From: JANWXD01 sp035575135
Lineage (GTDB): Bacteria > Acidobacteriota > Terriglobia > Bryobacterales > Bryobacteraceae
Assembly: GCA_035575135.1 (NCBI GenBank)
Contig: DATLYE010000019.1
Span: 14,304-78,303, forward strand
Direction of reading: 5' to 3'
DNA length: 64,000 nucleotides
A program made the position numbers and the translations under genes. This document shows, one piece after another, positions 16,752-25,817 of the stretch. Each line of letters opens with the position of its first letter. Within the stretch, counting starts at the first letter, position 1. A model generated the notes under the pieces. It saw only the letters and a program-made list of their open reading frames with translations, was not told the DNA's origin and did no database searches.

Positions 16752-17641
16752 GCGTGCGAAGTATGACGGGGTTCGCCCGCGTGAGCCGGAGCAGCGACGC
16801 CGGCGAGGCGGTGGTGGAAATCAAGAGCTTGAACCACCGCGCCCTGGACGTACATTTTCATCTTCCTCCGGCGCTCGAACCCATTGAACCCGTACTGCGC
16901 GATGTGGTGCGGCGCAAAGCCGCCCGGGGGCACTTTCAGGTGCGGGTCCGGTTCGAGCCCGCCTGCGCGGGGGAGCCGGTCGTGTGGAACCGCCCGTTGC
17001 TGGCAGCCTGGGTGGCCGCGTTTCGCGAGGCCGCCCGGGAGTTTGGAATCCCGGGGGAGCCCGACTTGAACGCCGCCCTTTCCGTGCCGGGGATGCTGCG
17101 CGAAAATCCGGAGGCGGAAGCCGATGAAGCCGTCAAGAGCCTGGTTTCCCGTGCGGTGGAAGAGGCGATGGACTGCCTGAACGTCTTCCGGGAGCGGGAG
17201 GGGGAGCAGATCGCCGGGGAACTACGCGGGCGCGCGGCAGCCATCCGGGAACTGGCCGGGCGCATGGAGGCCGTGCGCGCCGAAGCGCTTCCTGCGTTCC
17301 ACAATCGGCTGGCAACCCGCCTGCGGGAGCTGCTGGGCGACAGTTCGCTCGATCCGCAGCGCCTGGCTCAGGAAGCCGCCTTCCTGGCCGAACGCAGCGA
17401 CATCGGCGAGGAGCTGACGCGCCTGCGGATCCACGCGGATCAGGCGATGGCGTTGCTGGAGGGCGGTGGGGAGACCGGCAAGAAACTGGATTTCCTCCTT
17501 CAGGAGATGGGCCGGGAGACCAACACCATCCTTTCCAAGAGCGCGGGTGCCGGGCAGCCCGGACTGGCCCTCACGGATCTGGCCCTGGCCGCCAAGGCGG
17601 AAATCGAAAAGATGAGAGAGCAGGCGCTCAACCTCGAATGA
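16748..17641 (+). CDS. yicC: YicC-family endoribonuclease
   Basis: A 297-aa YicC protein, a family recently recognised as endoribonucleases acting on small RNA and stress-related transcripts. The N-terminus MTGFARVS and EIKSLNHRALD are the family start, and the C-terminus EMGRETNTILSKS...EIEKMREQ is the conserved DUF1732 part. The length is normal. It begins inside the msbA-like stop (ATGA) and ends inside the gmk start, so expression is coupled to both. The yicC-gmk-rpoZ-coaBC order is widespread in bacteria and supports the annotation. Confidence 0.93.
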   Translation: MSVRSMTGFARVSRSSDAGEAVVEIKSLNHRALDVHFHLPPALEPIEPVLRDVVRRKAARGHFQVRVRFEPACAGEPVVWNRPLLAAWVAAFREAAREFGIPGEPDLNAALSVPGMLRENPEAEADEAVKSLVSRAVEEAMDCLNVFREREGEQIAGELRGRAAAIRELAGRMEAVRAEALPAFHNRLATRLRELLGDSSLDPQRLAQEAAFLAERSDIGEELTRLRIHADQAMALLEGGGETGKKLDFLLQEMGRETNTILSKSAGAGQPGLALTDLALAAKAEIEKMREQALNLE

Positions 17642-18255
17642 GCATCGTATTCATCGTCTCGGCGCCTTCGGGCTCGGGCAAGTCCACGCTGGTGGGCAGG
17701 CTGCTTGCGCGCGTGCCGGGCCTGATGTTTTCGGTTTCTTACACGACACGGCCGCCGCGGGGACAGGAGCGCGAAGGGGAGAACTACCATTACGTGAGCC
17801 GGGCCGAATTTGAGGAACGCATTCGGCGGGGCGAATTCCTCGAGTACGCCGAGGTGTTTGGGAACTACTACGGCACCCACCGCAGCGTGCTGGAGCAGGC
17901 AGAGGCCGCAGGCTGCGACCTGGTGCTCGACATTGACGTCCAAGGTGCGCGACAATTAAAGCGTAAGATTCCGGATGCGGTGAGCATCTTTATCCTCGCT
18001 CCTTCCCGCCAGATTCTGGAGCAGCGCCTGCGCAGCCGTTCGGAAGACCCGGACGAAGTGATCGCGCGCCGGCTGCGGGAAGCGGCCGAAGAGATCCGGA
18101 ACTGGCGTTGGTACGATTACGTAATCGTCAACCGCGAAGTGGAGTCCTCGGTGGATACGCTGGCGGCGATCGTCAAAGCCGAGCGGGTGCGCCGCTGCCG
18201 GATGGAGCGGGAGATCCAGCCGATTCTGGAAACCTTTGAACAGGGCGGAGGATAG
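17638..18255 (+). CDS. gmk: Guanylate kinase
   Basis: A 205-aa cytoplasmic kinase that phosphorylates GMP to GDP using ATP. It has the Walker A sequence SAPSGSGKSTLVG (about residues 7-19), the YTTRPPRGQEREGENYHYVS GMP-binding segment (about 37-56) and DIDVQGARQLK. Full length. It overlaps yicC by 4 bp and is followed after 6 bp by rpoZ, the standard order. Confidence 0.96.
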   Translation: MSIVFIVSAPSGSGKSTLVGRLLARVPGLMFSVSYTTRPPRGQEREGENYHYVSRAEFEERIRRGEFLEYAEVFGNYYGTHRSVLEQAEAAGCDLVLDIDVQGARQLKRKIPDAVSIFILAPSRQILEQRLRSRSEDPDEVIARRLREAAEEIRNWRWYDYVIVNREVESSVDTLAAIVKAERVRRCRMEREIQPILETFEQGGG

Positions 18256-18261
18256 AAGCCT

Positions 18262-18504
18262 GTGCAGAAAACGTCGAGGAATAACAACCAGTACGCGATC
18301 CCGGACGATCCCGAGCAGAGCACGTACCGGTGGATCATCGTGGCGGCCAAGCGGGCCCGCCAGCTGCAGAGCGGCGCACGGCCGTTTCTGACGACGACGG
18401 CCCGCAAGCCGACGGTGATCGCCATGGAAGAGGTTCGCCGCGGCCTGGTGAAGTGGGAGGATCCGGTCGCCCGGGCCGAGGCGGAAGCGCGCAGCCGGGA
18501 GTAA
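18262..18504 (+). CDS. rpoZ: RNA polymerase omega subunit
   Basis: An 80-aa omega subunit, which helps fold and hold the beta' subunit and can bind ppGpp in some bacteria. The recognisable core is YRWIIVAAKRARQLQSG followed by KPTVIAMEEV and a charged C-terminal tail. A GTG start is used, with GGAGG about 10 nt upstream. It sits between gmk and coaBC as in many bacteria. Confidence 0.93.
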   Translation: MQKTSRNNNQYAIPDDPEQSTYRWIIVAAKRARQLQSGARPFLTTTARKPTVIAMEEVRRGLVKWEDPVARAEAEARSRE

Positions 18505-18507
18505 GCC

Positions 18508-19716
18508 GTGCGCGTCGCCCTCGGCGTCGGCGGGGGAATCGCCGCCTACAAGGCGGCGGAACTGGCGCGCCTGCTGACCGAGCGCGGGGCTGCCGTGGAA
18601 GTGATCATGACGGCGGCGGCCCGGCAGTTCGTGCGCCCGCTGACCTTTGCGGCGCTCACCGGCCGGCGGGTGATCACCTCGCTGTTTCCCCGTCAGGATG
18701 CCGACGCCCTGGCAGCCGCCATGGAGCACATCCGGGTGGCGCAGGAGAACGATCTGCTGCTGGTGGCGCCCGCCACGGCCGATCTGATGGCGAAGTTCGC
18801 CCGCGGGATTGCGGATGACGTTCTGACGACGCTTTACCTGGCGTTTCGCGGGCCGGTGCTGCTGGCACCTGCCATGAACTCCAACATGTGGAGGCACCCG
18901 GCGACGCAGGAAAATCTTCGCCTCCTGCAAGAGCGCGGACACCGCATCGTGGGACCCGGGGAGGGTGCTTTAGCGTGCGGCATGACGGGGCCGGGCAGGA
19001 TGGCCGAACCCGGCGAGATCGCCGAGGAAGCCTTCGCGCTCTTATCCCGGCGGCGCGATCTCGAGGGGGAAACCGTGCTGGTCACGGCCGGCCCGACGCG
19101 CGAGCCGCTGGATCCGGTACGCTACCTCTCCAACCGGTCCAGCGGCAAGATGGGCTACGCGCTGGCGGAGGCGGCGGCCGAGCGGGGGGCCAGCGTCGTC
19201 CTGATATCGGGTCCGGTTCACCTGGCTGCGCCGTCCGGCGTGAAACTGGTCCGGGTGGAGACTGCGGCCGAGATGCGCGCGGCGGTGTTCGAACACCTCG
19301 AACCGGCGACTATCATCGTCAAGGCGGCGGCCGTGGCCGACTACCATCTGTCGCGGGTGCCCGCCAAGAAGATGAAAAAGACTGCGGCGAGGATTTCCCT
19401 CGAGCTCGATCCGACGCCGGACATTTTGGCCGAACTGGGCCAGAAAAAGGGAGACCGGCTGCTCATCGGCTTCGCTGCGGAAACCGAGAATCTGCGCGAG
19501 GAGGCCCGCCGCAAACTGATCTCCAAGAACTGCGACATGATCGTGGGTAACCTTGTGGGCGAGGAAGGGGCCGGATTCGAGTCAGATTCCAACCAAGTCG
19601 TGCTCGTGCTGGCGACGGGGGAGTCGATCGAGGTGCCCCGGGCGTCCAAGCGCCAAATCGCCGATCGCATCTTCGACGAAGCGCTCAAGCTGCGGCTGGC
19701 GCTGCATGCGTCCTGA
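18508..19716 (+). CDS. coaBC: Bifunctional phosphopantothenoylcysteine decarboxylase/synthetase
   Basis: A 402-aa fusion for two steps of coenzyme A synthesis. The N-terminal CoaC flavoprotein half (about residues 1-185) has GVGGGIAAYKA, the APAMNSNMW substrate-recognition motif (about 120) and an ACGMTGPGRM segment. The C-terminal CoaB half has GPTREPLDPVRYLSNRSSGKMG (from about 194) and KAAAVADY with the lysine-rich KKMKK segment. The GTG start lies 3 bp after rpoZ, and the TGA overlaps the ATG of the next gene. Confidence 0.96.
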   Translation: MRVALGVGGGIAAYKAAELARLLTERGAAVEVIMTAAARQFVRPLTFAALTGRRVITSLFPRQDADALAAAMEHIRVAQENDLLLVAPATADLMAKFARGIADDVLTTLYLAFRGPVLLAPAMNSNMWRHPATQENLRLLQERGHRIVGPGEGALACGMTGPGRMAEPGEIAEEAFALLSRRRDLEGETVLVTAGPTREPLDPVRYLSNRSSGKMGYALAEAAAERGASVVLISGPVHLAAPSGVKLVRVETAAEMRAAVFEHLEPATIIVKAAAVADYHLSRVPAKKMKKTAARISLELDPTPDILAELGQKKGDRLLIGFAAETENLREEARRKLISKNCDMIVGNLVGEEGAGFESDSNQVVLVLATGESIEVPRASKRQIADRIFDEALKLRLALHAS

Positions 19717-20456
19717 TGGATCCCGAACTGCTCCGGCGCTATCTGGCCTGGTACCAGGACCTCGGCATTCGCACGCTCTGGCGGAGGGACCCGCCGGTGC
19801 TGGGGCGCGACTTGAGGGAAGCAGATCCGGCGGCTGCGGCTGGGGCGGAGACGCCTTCGCTGTTTGGAGAGGAAGCGCCGGCGGATGATTCGCTGGCGAA
19901 GATACGGGAAGACATCGGCGAATGCACCCGCTGCCGCCTGCACGAAGGCCGGACCAACATCGTTTTCGGGGACGGTAACGAGCAGGCGAAGCTGGTCTTT
20001 GTAGGCGAAGGGCCGGGCGCCGAGGAAGATGCTCAGGGTCTGCCCTTTGTGGGCCGCGCCGGGCAACTGCTGACGCAGATGATCGAGGGAACGGCGCGCA
20101 AAGAGGGGATTCCGCTGCTCCGGCGCGACGTCTACATCTGCAACGTCGTCAAGTGCCGCCCTCCCGAGAACCGGACGCCCTTGCCGGACGAGATGGAAAC
20201 GTGCAGTCAGTTCTTGTTCCGGCAACTGGCCGTGATCCGGCCGAAAGCGATCTGCTGTCTGGGGGCCACGGCGGCCCGCGCCCTTCTCGGCCGCAAGGAA
20301 GGAGTCACGCGACTGCGCGGAAACTGGTACCACTGGCGCGGGATCCCGGTGATGGTCACTTACCACCCTTCGTATCTGCTGCGCCCCTACAATCAGTCCG
20401 CCAAGCGAGAGGCTTGGGAAGACCTCAAGAAGGTGCTGCACTATGTCTACGACTGA
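19716..20456 (+). CDS. Uracil-DNA glycosylase, family 4 (4Fe-4S type)
   Basis: A 246-aa enzyme that removes uracil from DNA in base excision repair. The Fe-S cysteines are visible as CTRCRLHEGR, the pair in YICNVVKCR and one in METCSQF. Active-site motifs are GEGPGAEEDAQGLPF (about residues 97-111) and TYHPSYLLR near the C-terminus. The N-terminal 65 residues form a variable linker, as in longer family members sometimes annotated as phage-type DNA polymerase related. It overlaps coaBC by 1 bp and tmk by 14 bp. Confidence 0.93.
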   Translation: MDPELLRRYLAWYQDLGIRTLWRRDPPVLGRDLREADPAAAAGAETPSLFGEEAPADDSLAKIREDIGECTRCRLHEGRTNIVFGDGNEQAKLVFVGEGPGAEEDAQGLPFVGRAGQLLTQMIEGTARKEGIPLLRRDVYICNVVKCRPPENRTPLPDEMETCSQFLFRQLAVIRPKAICCLGATAARALLGRKEGVTRLRGNWYHWRGIPVMVTYHPSYLLRPYNQSAKREAWEDLKKVLHYVYD

Positions 20457-21108
20457 GGGGCGGCGGGGACTGTTCCTGACTTTCGAGGGAATGGACGGTT
20501 GCGGCAAGACGACGCAGATGAAACGGCTCGCCGAAAGGCTGCGAGGCGCCGGCTACGAAGTGGTCGAGACGGTTGAGCCGGGAGGAACCGCCGTGGGCTG
20601 CGCGATCCGCCGGATTGTCCTCGATGCCTCCCACCGGGAGCTTTCCCCGACGGCGGAGCTGTTGTTGTACTTTGCTTCGCGGGCGCAGAACGTCGAGCAG
20701 GTGATTCTGCCGGCCCTGCGCCGGGGACAGATCGTGCTTTCGGACCGGTTCACGGATTCCACGCTTGCCTACCAGGGAGCGGGGCGCGGCTTGGGCGAGG
20801 AGGTGGTGCGGCAGCTGGACCGGATCGCCACGGGGGGCCTCAAGCCGGATCTCACCGTTTTGCTCGACATTGATCTCGAAACCAGCCTGGCGCGTGCGCG
20901 CGCCCGCAACCTCGCCGAGCCGGGCGCCGGAACGCGCATGGACGAGCAGGCCGTGGAGTTTTACCGCCGGGTGCGGGACGCATATGAGCGCCTCGCGGCG
21001 CAGGAACCGGCGCGCTTTGTGATTGTGGACGGGCGCGGCGAGCCTGAGGCCGTGGCCGAGGCGGTCTGGAAGGCCGTGACCGCGCGCCTGCCGGGGCTCC
21101 ATGTTTGA
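20443..21108 (+). CDS. tmk: Thymidylate kinase
   Basis: A 221-aa kinase converting dTMP to dTDP. The P-loop is FEGMDGCGKTTQ (residues 11-22), the dTMP site is LSDRFTDSTLAYQG (about 99-112) and an ARARARNL-like LID loop follows. Length is normal. The ATG lies inside the end of the glycosylase gene, and the stop overlaps holB by 8 bp; tmk-holB is a classic pair. Confidence 0.95.
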   Translation: MSTTEGRRGLFLTFEGMDGCGKTTQMKRLAERLRGAGYEVVETVEPGGTAVGCAIRRIVLDASHRELSPTAELLLYFASRAQNVEQVILPALRRGQIVLSDRFTDSTLAYQGAGRGLGEEVVRQLDRIATGGLKPDLTVLLDIDLETSLARARARNLAEPGAGTRMDEQAVEFYRRVRDAYERLAAQEPARFVIVDGRGEPEAVAEAVWKAVTARLPGLHV

Positions 21109-22147
21109 GAATTTCTTCGGCAACCGGCGGGCGGCCGCCGCTCTGGAGCGCATGCTTGCCCAGGAGCGGATTCCCCACGCGATTCTTCTTGCGGGCCCGG
21201 AGGGCGTGGGGAAGGCGACTTTGGCGCGCCGCTTCGGGGCGCGGCTCCTGGGCGGCGCCGATCGCATCGAGCGGGACGACCTGAGCCTGCCGCACAACCT
21301 CGCGGTGATGGCCGAGCGGGACAAGTGGCCGGCCGAGCGCCGCAACGAAGATCCGCTGATGTTTGCCACGCATCCGGACTTTGTGACGTTTGCGCCGGAC
21401 GGTCCTCTGCGGCAGATTACGATTGCCCAGATGCGCCACCTGCGCGAGCAGGCCCAGTTCAAGCCGCTCGAAGGACACCGGCGCGTGTTTTTGATTGACC
21501 AGATGGAACGCGCCAACGAGCCGGCCGCCAATTCGCTGCTGAAGACCCTGGAAGAGCCGCCGGAGCACCTGGTGGTGATCATGACGGCACAGAACCCCTA
21601 CGACCTGCTGCCCACCATCCGTTCGCGGGCCATCATCCTGCATCTGGGACCCCTCAGTGACGAAGAGATGGCGCAGTTTGTGAGGGCCCGGGGTCTGGAC
21701 CATCCCGAACGCAGGATCGCCCTGGCGGAGGGAAGGCCGGGGGCGGCGGTCTCGCTGGATCTGGCCGACTATGACCGCCGGCGCGAGGCGATGCTGGGCC
21801 TGCTCGAGGCCGCCGCCGGGCAGTCGGGATTTGCCGCCTGGCTGGAGCGATCGGAGGCGGCGCCGGGCGTGCGCGGCGACCGGTTCGAGCTTTCCGTCAA
21901 GGTGCTTTACGGTCTACTGGAAGACCTGCTCATCCTGAAAGCGGGCGGCGGCCGCCTCCGGAACTTCGACGCCCGCCGCGAGTTGGAGCGACTGGCGGAG
22001 CGGGTTTCCTTCGACTGGATCCGCACGGCCGTGGCGAAGACCGATGAGCTCGTGGAGCTGCTGCGGCGGAACATCCAGAAGGCGCTTGCTCTGGACGCGC
22101 TGGTCGTCGAGTTGCGCGAGGGCGCCCGGTCAGTCGAGGCGCCCTGA
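21101..22147 (+). CDS. holB: DNA polymerase III delta' subunit
   Basis: A 348-aa clamp-loader subunit. The AAA+ fold is seen in AILLAGPEGVGKATLARRFG (Walker A, about residues 27-46), FLIDQMERANEPAANSLLKTLEEPP and the sensor segment IRSRA. The zinc module cysteines of some delta'/gamma proteins are not present. It overlaps tmk by 8 bp and is the last gene of the ten-gene chain that begins at 13835. The following 159 bp contain the promoter of the next unit. Confidence 0.9.
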   Translation: MFENFFGNRRAAAALERMLAQERIPHAILLAGPEGVGKATLARRFGARLLGGADRIERDDLSLPHNLAVMAERDKWPAERRNEDPLMFATHPDFVTFAPDGPLRQITIAQMRHLREQAQFKPLEGHRRVFLIDQMERANEPAANSLLKTLEEPPEHLVVIMTAQNPYDLLPTIRSRAIILHLGPLSDEEMAQFVRARGLDHPERRIALAEGRPGAAVSLDLADYDRRREAMLGLLEAAAGQSGFAAWLERSEAAPGVRGDRFELSVKVLYGLLEDLLILKAGGGRLRNFDARRELERLAERVSFDWIRTAVAKTDELVELLRRNIQKALALDALVVELREGARSVEAP

Positions 22148-22233
22148 AGAAGGGCAACCGCGTTGTGGGTCTCAGGGTATGGATCTGGGTTTCCGGAGGC
22201 GCAGGGGTTTACAGGACTTACCGGGATTCGCCC

Positions 22234-22263
22234 TTGACGCTGCCCGGGGGCCGGGCCTAGAAT
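22234..22263 (+). promoter_or_regulatory. Sigma70-type promoter of the GWxTD gene
   Basis: TTGACG (22234-22239), an 18-nt GC-rich spacer and TAGAAT (22258-22263) match the consensus at ten of twelve positions. The leader to the ATG at 22307 is about 35 nt. This marks the end of the holB operon and the start of a new transcription unit. Confidence 0.6.
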
Positions 22264-22306
22264 TGGAGGTAGCCCAAGGCCGGAGTACGACTGGGCACGG
22301 TGACCT

Positions 22307-23998
22307 ATGAGGATCCGCATTACCGTCGCTCTCGGTTCTTTGATGCTGCTTTTGCTTGCCGCAGCCTCCCGCCAGCAAGCCCTCGCGGAAAAGAACAAAA
22401 ACAACAAAGGCGCCGGCGATGCGCCGCGGGAGACCGTGGCCAAGCCGCTCAGCGAGAAGGAGCGCCGAAAGCGCGAGGAACGGTTGCGCAAGGAGCTGGA
22501 AACCCCCTACCGCAAGTGGCTGGAGGAGGACGTGGCCTACATCATCACGGATGAGGAACGGGCGGCCTTTAAACGCCTTTCCACCGATGAGGAGCGGGAG
22601 CAGTTCATCGAACAGTTCTGGCTGCGGCGGGATCCCACGCCGGATACGGCGGAGAACGAATACAAGGAAGAACATTACCGGCGCATCGCCTACGCCAACG
22701 AACGCTTCGCTTCGGGAATCCCGGGCTGGAAGACGGACCGCGGGCGCATCTACATCATGTACGGGCCGCCGGATGAGATCGAGTCCCATCCCTCCGGAGG
22801 GACCTACGAACGTCCCTGGGAGGAAGGCGGGGGCACGACCTCGACGTTCCCCTTTGAGAAATGGCGTTATCGCTATATCGAGGGTATCGGCACGGACATC
22901 ATTATTGAATTCGTGGATCCAACCATGACGGGCGAATACCGCATGACGATGGATCCCTCCGAGAAGGACGCGCTGTTGTACGTGCCCAATGCCGGCTTGA
23001 CGCTCATCGAGGAGATGGGACTGGCTTCCAAGGCGGATCGCTTCAGTCGCACCGACGGCACGCGCTTGGGGGTGGGCAACCAGCCGCTGCCGGCGCGCAT
23101 GAACCAGTTTGAGCGCCTGGAACAGTTCGCCAAGCTGCACCGGCCGCCCGCGATCAAGTTCAAGGACCTGGAAGCGGCGGTCACCTCCAAGATCACTTAC
23201 AACCTGCTGCCCATGAAGGTGCGGGCGGATTACATCCGCGTCACGAACTCTTCGATCCTGACGAACATTACCGTCCAGTTTGAGAAGAAGGATCTCCAGT
23301 TCCAGGAAAAGGACGGCATTCAGAAAGCGATCGTGAACATCTACGGCCGGATCACTTCCATGTCGCGCCGTCCCGTCAATGTGTTCGAGGACGTGGTGAC
23401 GGTGGAGGCGCCTGCGGAGCTGCTGCAGGAAGCCGTCAAGGGCGCCGCCGTGTATCAGAAGACCGTGCCGCTGGCGCCGGGCTTGTACCGGCTGAACGTC
23501 GTGGCCAAGGACGTTGTGGGCGGCAACATGAACAACTATGAGATGGCGCTGCGTGTGCCGCACTACGACGACGAAACGCTTTCCTCGAGCTCGTTGATTT
23601 TCGCGGATGTGATCGAGAAGGTTCCGACGCGCAGCATCGGCACGGGGCAGTTTGTCATTGCCAGCACCAAAGTGCGCCCGCGGGTGACCGAGACGTTCAA
23701 GCGGAACGAGAAGCTGGGCATCTACATTCAGCTCTACAACTTCGAACCGGACGAGAAGACGAACAAACCGGACGCAACCATCCATTACGAAGTCATCAAG
23801 AACGGTACCAACGAAAAAGTCTTCGAGTATAGCGAAGAGGTGGCCTCTCTGGAAGGTGCCTCGGCCAACCAGGTGACCGTCGAGAAGATACTGCCCCTGG
23901 CGAGCCTGGAGCCGGGCCAGTATACTTTGAAAATGACGGTGACCGACCGACGGCGGAATCAGACGATTACGCCATCGGGCACATTCACCGTGAACTGA
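22307..23998 (+). CDS. GWxTD-domain exported protein
   Basis: A 563-aa protein with a signal peptide (residues 1-27), a charged helical linker and the GWxTD domain. The name-giving GWKTDRGRIYIMYGPPDEI lies at about residues 139-157, preceded by FIEQFWLRRDPTP. The C-terminal 350 residues are beta-rich, with repeated immunoglobulin-like strands and a final TPSGTFTVN. GWxTD proteins are abundant in Acidobacteriota and Bacteroidota-like lineages, but their function is not settled; links to gliding or surface structures have been suggested. It is followed after 31 bp by a beta-barrel protein, a probable outer-membrane partner. Confidence 0.85.
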   Translation: MRIRITVALGSLMLLLLAAASRQQALAEKNKNNKGAGDAPRETVAKPLSEKERRKREERLRKELETPYRKWLEEDVAYIITDEERAAFKRLSTDEEREQFIEQFWLRRDPTPDTAENEYKEEHYRRIAYANERFASGIPGWKTDRGRIYIMYGPPDEIESHPSGGTYERPWEEGGGTTSTFPFEKWRYRYIEGIGTDIIIEFVDPTMTGEYRMTMDPSEKDALLYVPNAGLTLIEEMGLASKADRFSRTDGTRLGVGNQPLPARMNQFERLEQFAKLHRPPAIKFKDLEAAVTSKITYNLLPMKVRADYIRVTNSSILTNITVQFEKKDLQFQEKDGIQKAIVNIYGRITSMSRRPVNVFEDVVTVEAPAELLQEAVKGAAVYQKTVPLAPGLYRLNVVAKDVVGGNMNNYEMALRVPHYDDETLSSSSLIFADVIEKVPTRSIGTGQFVIASTKVRPRVTETFKRNEKLGIYIQLYNFEPDEKTNKPDATIHYEVIKNGTNEKVFEYSEEVASLEGASANQVTVEKILPLASLEPGQYTLKMTVTDRRRNQTITPSGTFTVN

Positions 23999-24029
23999 GG
24001 TCCATCCAGGGACAGCGGAAAGGCTGCGG

Positions 24030-25817
24030 ATGAAGGTCCGACGGACGTGGGCGGCGGCGGGAACGTTGGCCGGTTTGCTGGCTTGGAGCCGGCCGACGTC
24101 GGCCGGTGAGATGCTCGGCAGCGTGGGCGGGCTGGTGACGGACACCCTGGGGGTGCCGCAGATGGGAGCGGCCGTTCTTCTGTTTGACAGCCAGGAGCGG
24201 CTGGTCCGCCGCGTCGTCACCGATCAGGCCGGCGCCTTTCTGTTTGATGCCCTCAAGCCGGGTACCTATTCCCTCCGGGTGACGCTTGCGAGCTTCGTCC
24301 CGGCGCTCCGGCGCAACATTCTCGTGCAGCCGGGCACGAAGAGCCTGCTCAACGTCAACCTCGCGGGTCTTCTGAGCTCGATCGAACTCGTGTACACCTC
24401 CAAAGAAGGCCGGGCCGTGATGAGCGAGGACTGGAAATGGGTGTTGCGTTCCACCGCCGCCACGCGTCCCGTGCTGCGGATTGCGCCGCGGATTGATGTG
24501 CCGGAGTCGCGGAAGAAAACGAGCTTCGCCTTTTCGGACACGCGGGGCGTGGTGCGCATTTCGGCCGGAGAGGAGGGACGCATCTCCGCCTACGGGAACG
24601 AACCCGACCTGGGAACCGCGTTCGCGCTGGCAACATCCCTGTTCGGGAGCAATCACGTGGCGTTGAGCGGGAATTTCGGTTACTCGGCTGCCGCGGGCAT
24701 CCCTACGGCGGGCCTGAGCACGCGCTACCGGCGCGATGCGGGGGGACTGTTCCGCCCCGAAGTCCGCCTCACCATGCGGCAGATGTTTCTTCCGGCTCGG
24801 GCCGGCACGGCCTGGGTGACGGGGCAGAAAGACGGGGCGCCCGCCCTCCGCACGATGTCGGTCGGCTTTGTGGACCGCACCCAACTGACGGACTTTCTCC
24901 ACCTTGAGTACGGTTTTGCCCTCGAGTCGGTCTCTTTCCTGGAGCGGCTGAACTACGTGAGTCCCTACGTGCGGGCGACCTACCGGCAAGGGGAGTCCGA
25001 GGCTCTGGAATTTGTCTACAGCTCCGGCGTGCCGCCGGCGGAGGCGTTGGCGTACGGCAAAGAGCCGGGGGCGCAGTTGCACCAGGACATGGCCGCCCTG
25101 GCGCTCTTCCCGAGGGTCTCGCTTCGGGACGGACGGGTGCGAGTCCAGCGGATTGAAACATTCGAGGTGGGTTACAAAAAGTCGGCCGGTTCCCGCACCT
25201 ACAGCCTGGCAGTGTACCGGGAGAAGCTGCGGAACACCGCTCTAACGATGGTGGCGCCGCCGGGCGCTGTGCCGGCGACGGACCTTTTGCCGGACCTGTT
25301 TTCCAACAGCGCGGTATTCAATATCGGGGACTTGCGCGGGGTCGGCTACATGGCTTCGGTGACCCAGGCTTTGGGCAACGCCGCGCAACTCACGGCGGCT
25401 TTCGGCAGCGGCAACGCCCTCGTCGCCTCCTCCGACGAAGTGCACAGTGGAACGCCCGACGACGTCCGGCGGCACCTCCGGTACGGCCGCCGCTACTGGA
25501 TGACGGCGCGGCTGGCCGCAACGCTGCCGCAGGCGGGCACACAGCTGGTGACGAGTTACCGCTGGCCGGACGGCCGGGCCCTGACGCCGGGGCATTACTA
25601 CCTGACGCAGACCGTGGGTCCGGAAACGGGCTGGAACGTGTACGTCCGCCAGCCCATGCCCGCGCTTCCCGGACTCCCGGCACGCCTGGAGGCGTCTGCG
25701 GATTTCCGGAATCTCCTCGCTCAAGGCTACCTGCCGGTCAACTTGCCGCAGGGCAGGCGGCTCTATCTGGTGCAGACTCCGCGCAGCGTGCGGGGTGGCG
25801 TGAGCTTCATTTTCTAG
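24030..25817 (+). CDS. Outer-membrane protein: carboxypeptidase-regulatory-like domain plus beta-barrel
   Basis: A 595-aa protein. After a signal peptide (cleavage near SAGEM, residue 28) comes a carboxypeptidase-regulatory-like domain (about 30-115) with GGLVTDTLGVPQMGAAVLL and the FDALKPGTYSLRV turn. The rest resembles the strand-rich C-terminal barrel of TonB-dependent receptors: alternating hydrophobic/polar strands, ending in GGVSFIF with a terminal Phe. No plug domain or TonB box is recognisable, and the length is short for such receptors. It may be a reduced barrel that serves the GWxTD protein. It is cotranscribed with it. Confidence 0.65.
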   Translation: MKVRRTWAAAGTLAGLLAWSRPTSAGEMLGSVGGLVTDTLGVPQMGAAVLLFDSQERLVRRVVTDQAGAFLFDALKPGTYSLRVTLASFVPALRRNILVQPGTKSLLNVNLAGLLSSIELVYTSKEGRAVMSEDWKWVLRSTAATRPVLRIAPRIDVPESRKKTSFAFSDTRGVVRISAGEEGRISAYGNEPDLGTAFALATSLFGSNHVALSGNFGYSAAAGIPTAGLSTRYRRDAGGLFRPEVRLTMRQMFLPARAGTAWVTGQKDGAPALRTMSVGFVDRTQLTDFLHLEYGFALESVSFLERLNYVSPYVRATYRQGESEALEFVYSSGVPPAEALAYGKEPGAQLHQDMAALALFPRVSLRDGRVRVQRIETFEVGYKKSAGSRTYSLAVYREKLRNTALTMVAPPGAVPATDLLPDLFSNSAVFNIGDLRGVGYMASVTQALGNAAQLTAAFGSGNALVASSDEVHSGTPDDVRRHLRYGRRYWMTARLAATLPQAGTQLVTSYRWPDGRALTPGHYYLTQTVGPETGWNVYVRQPMPALPGLPARLEASADFRNLLAQGYLPVNLPQGRRLYLVQTPRSVRGGVSFIF

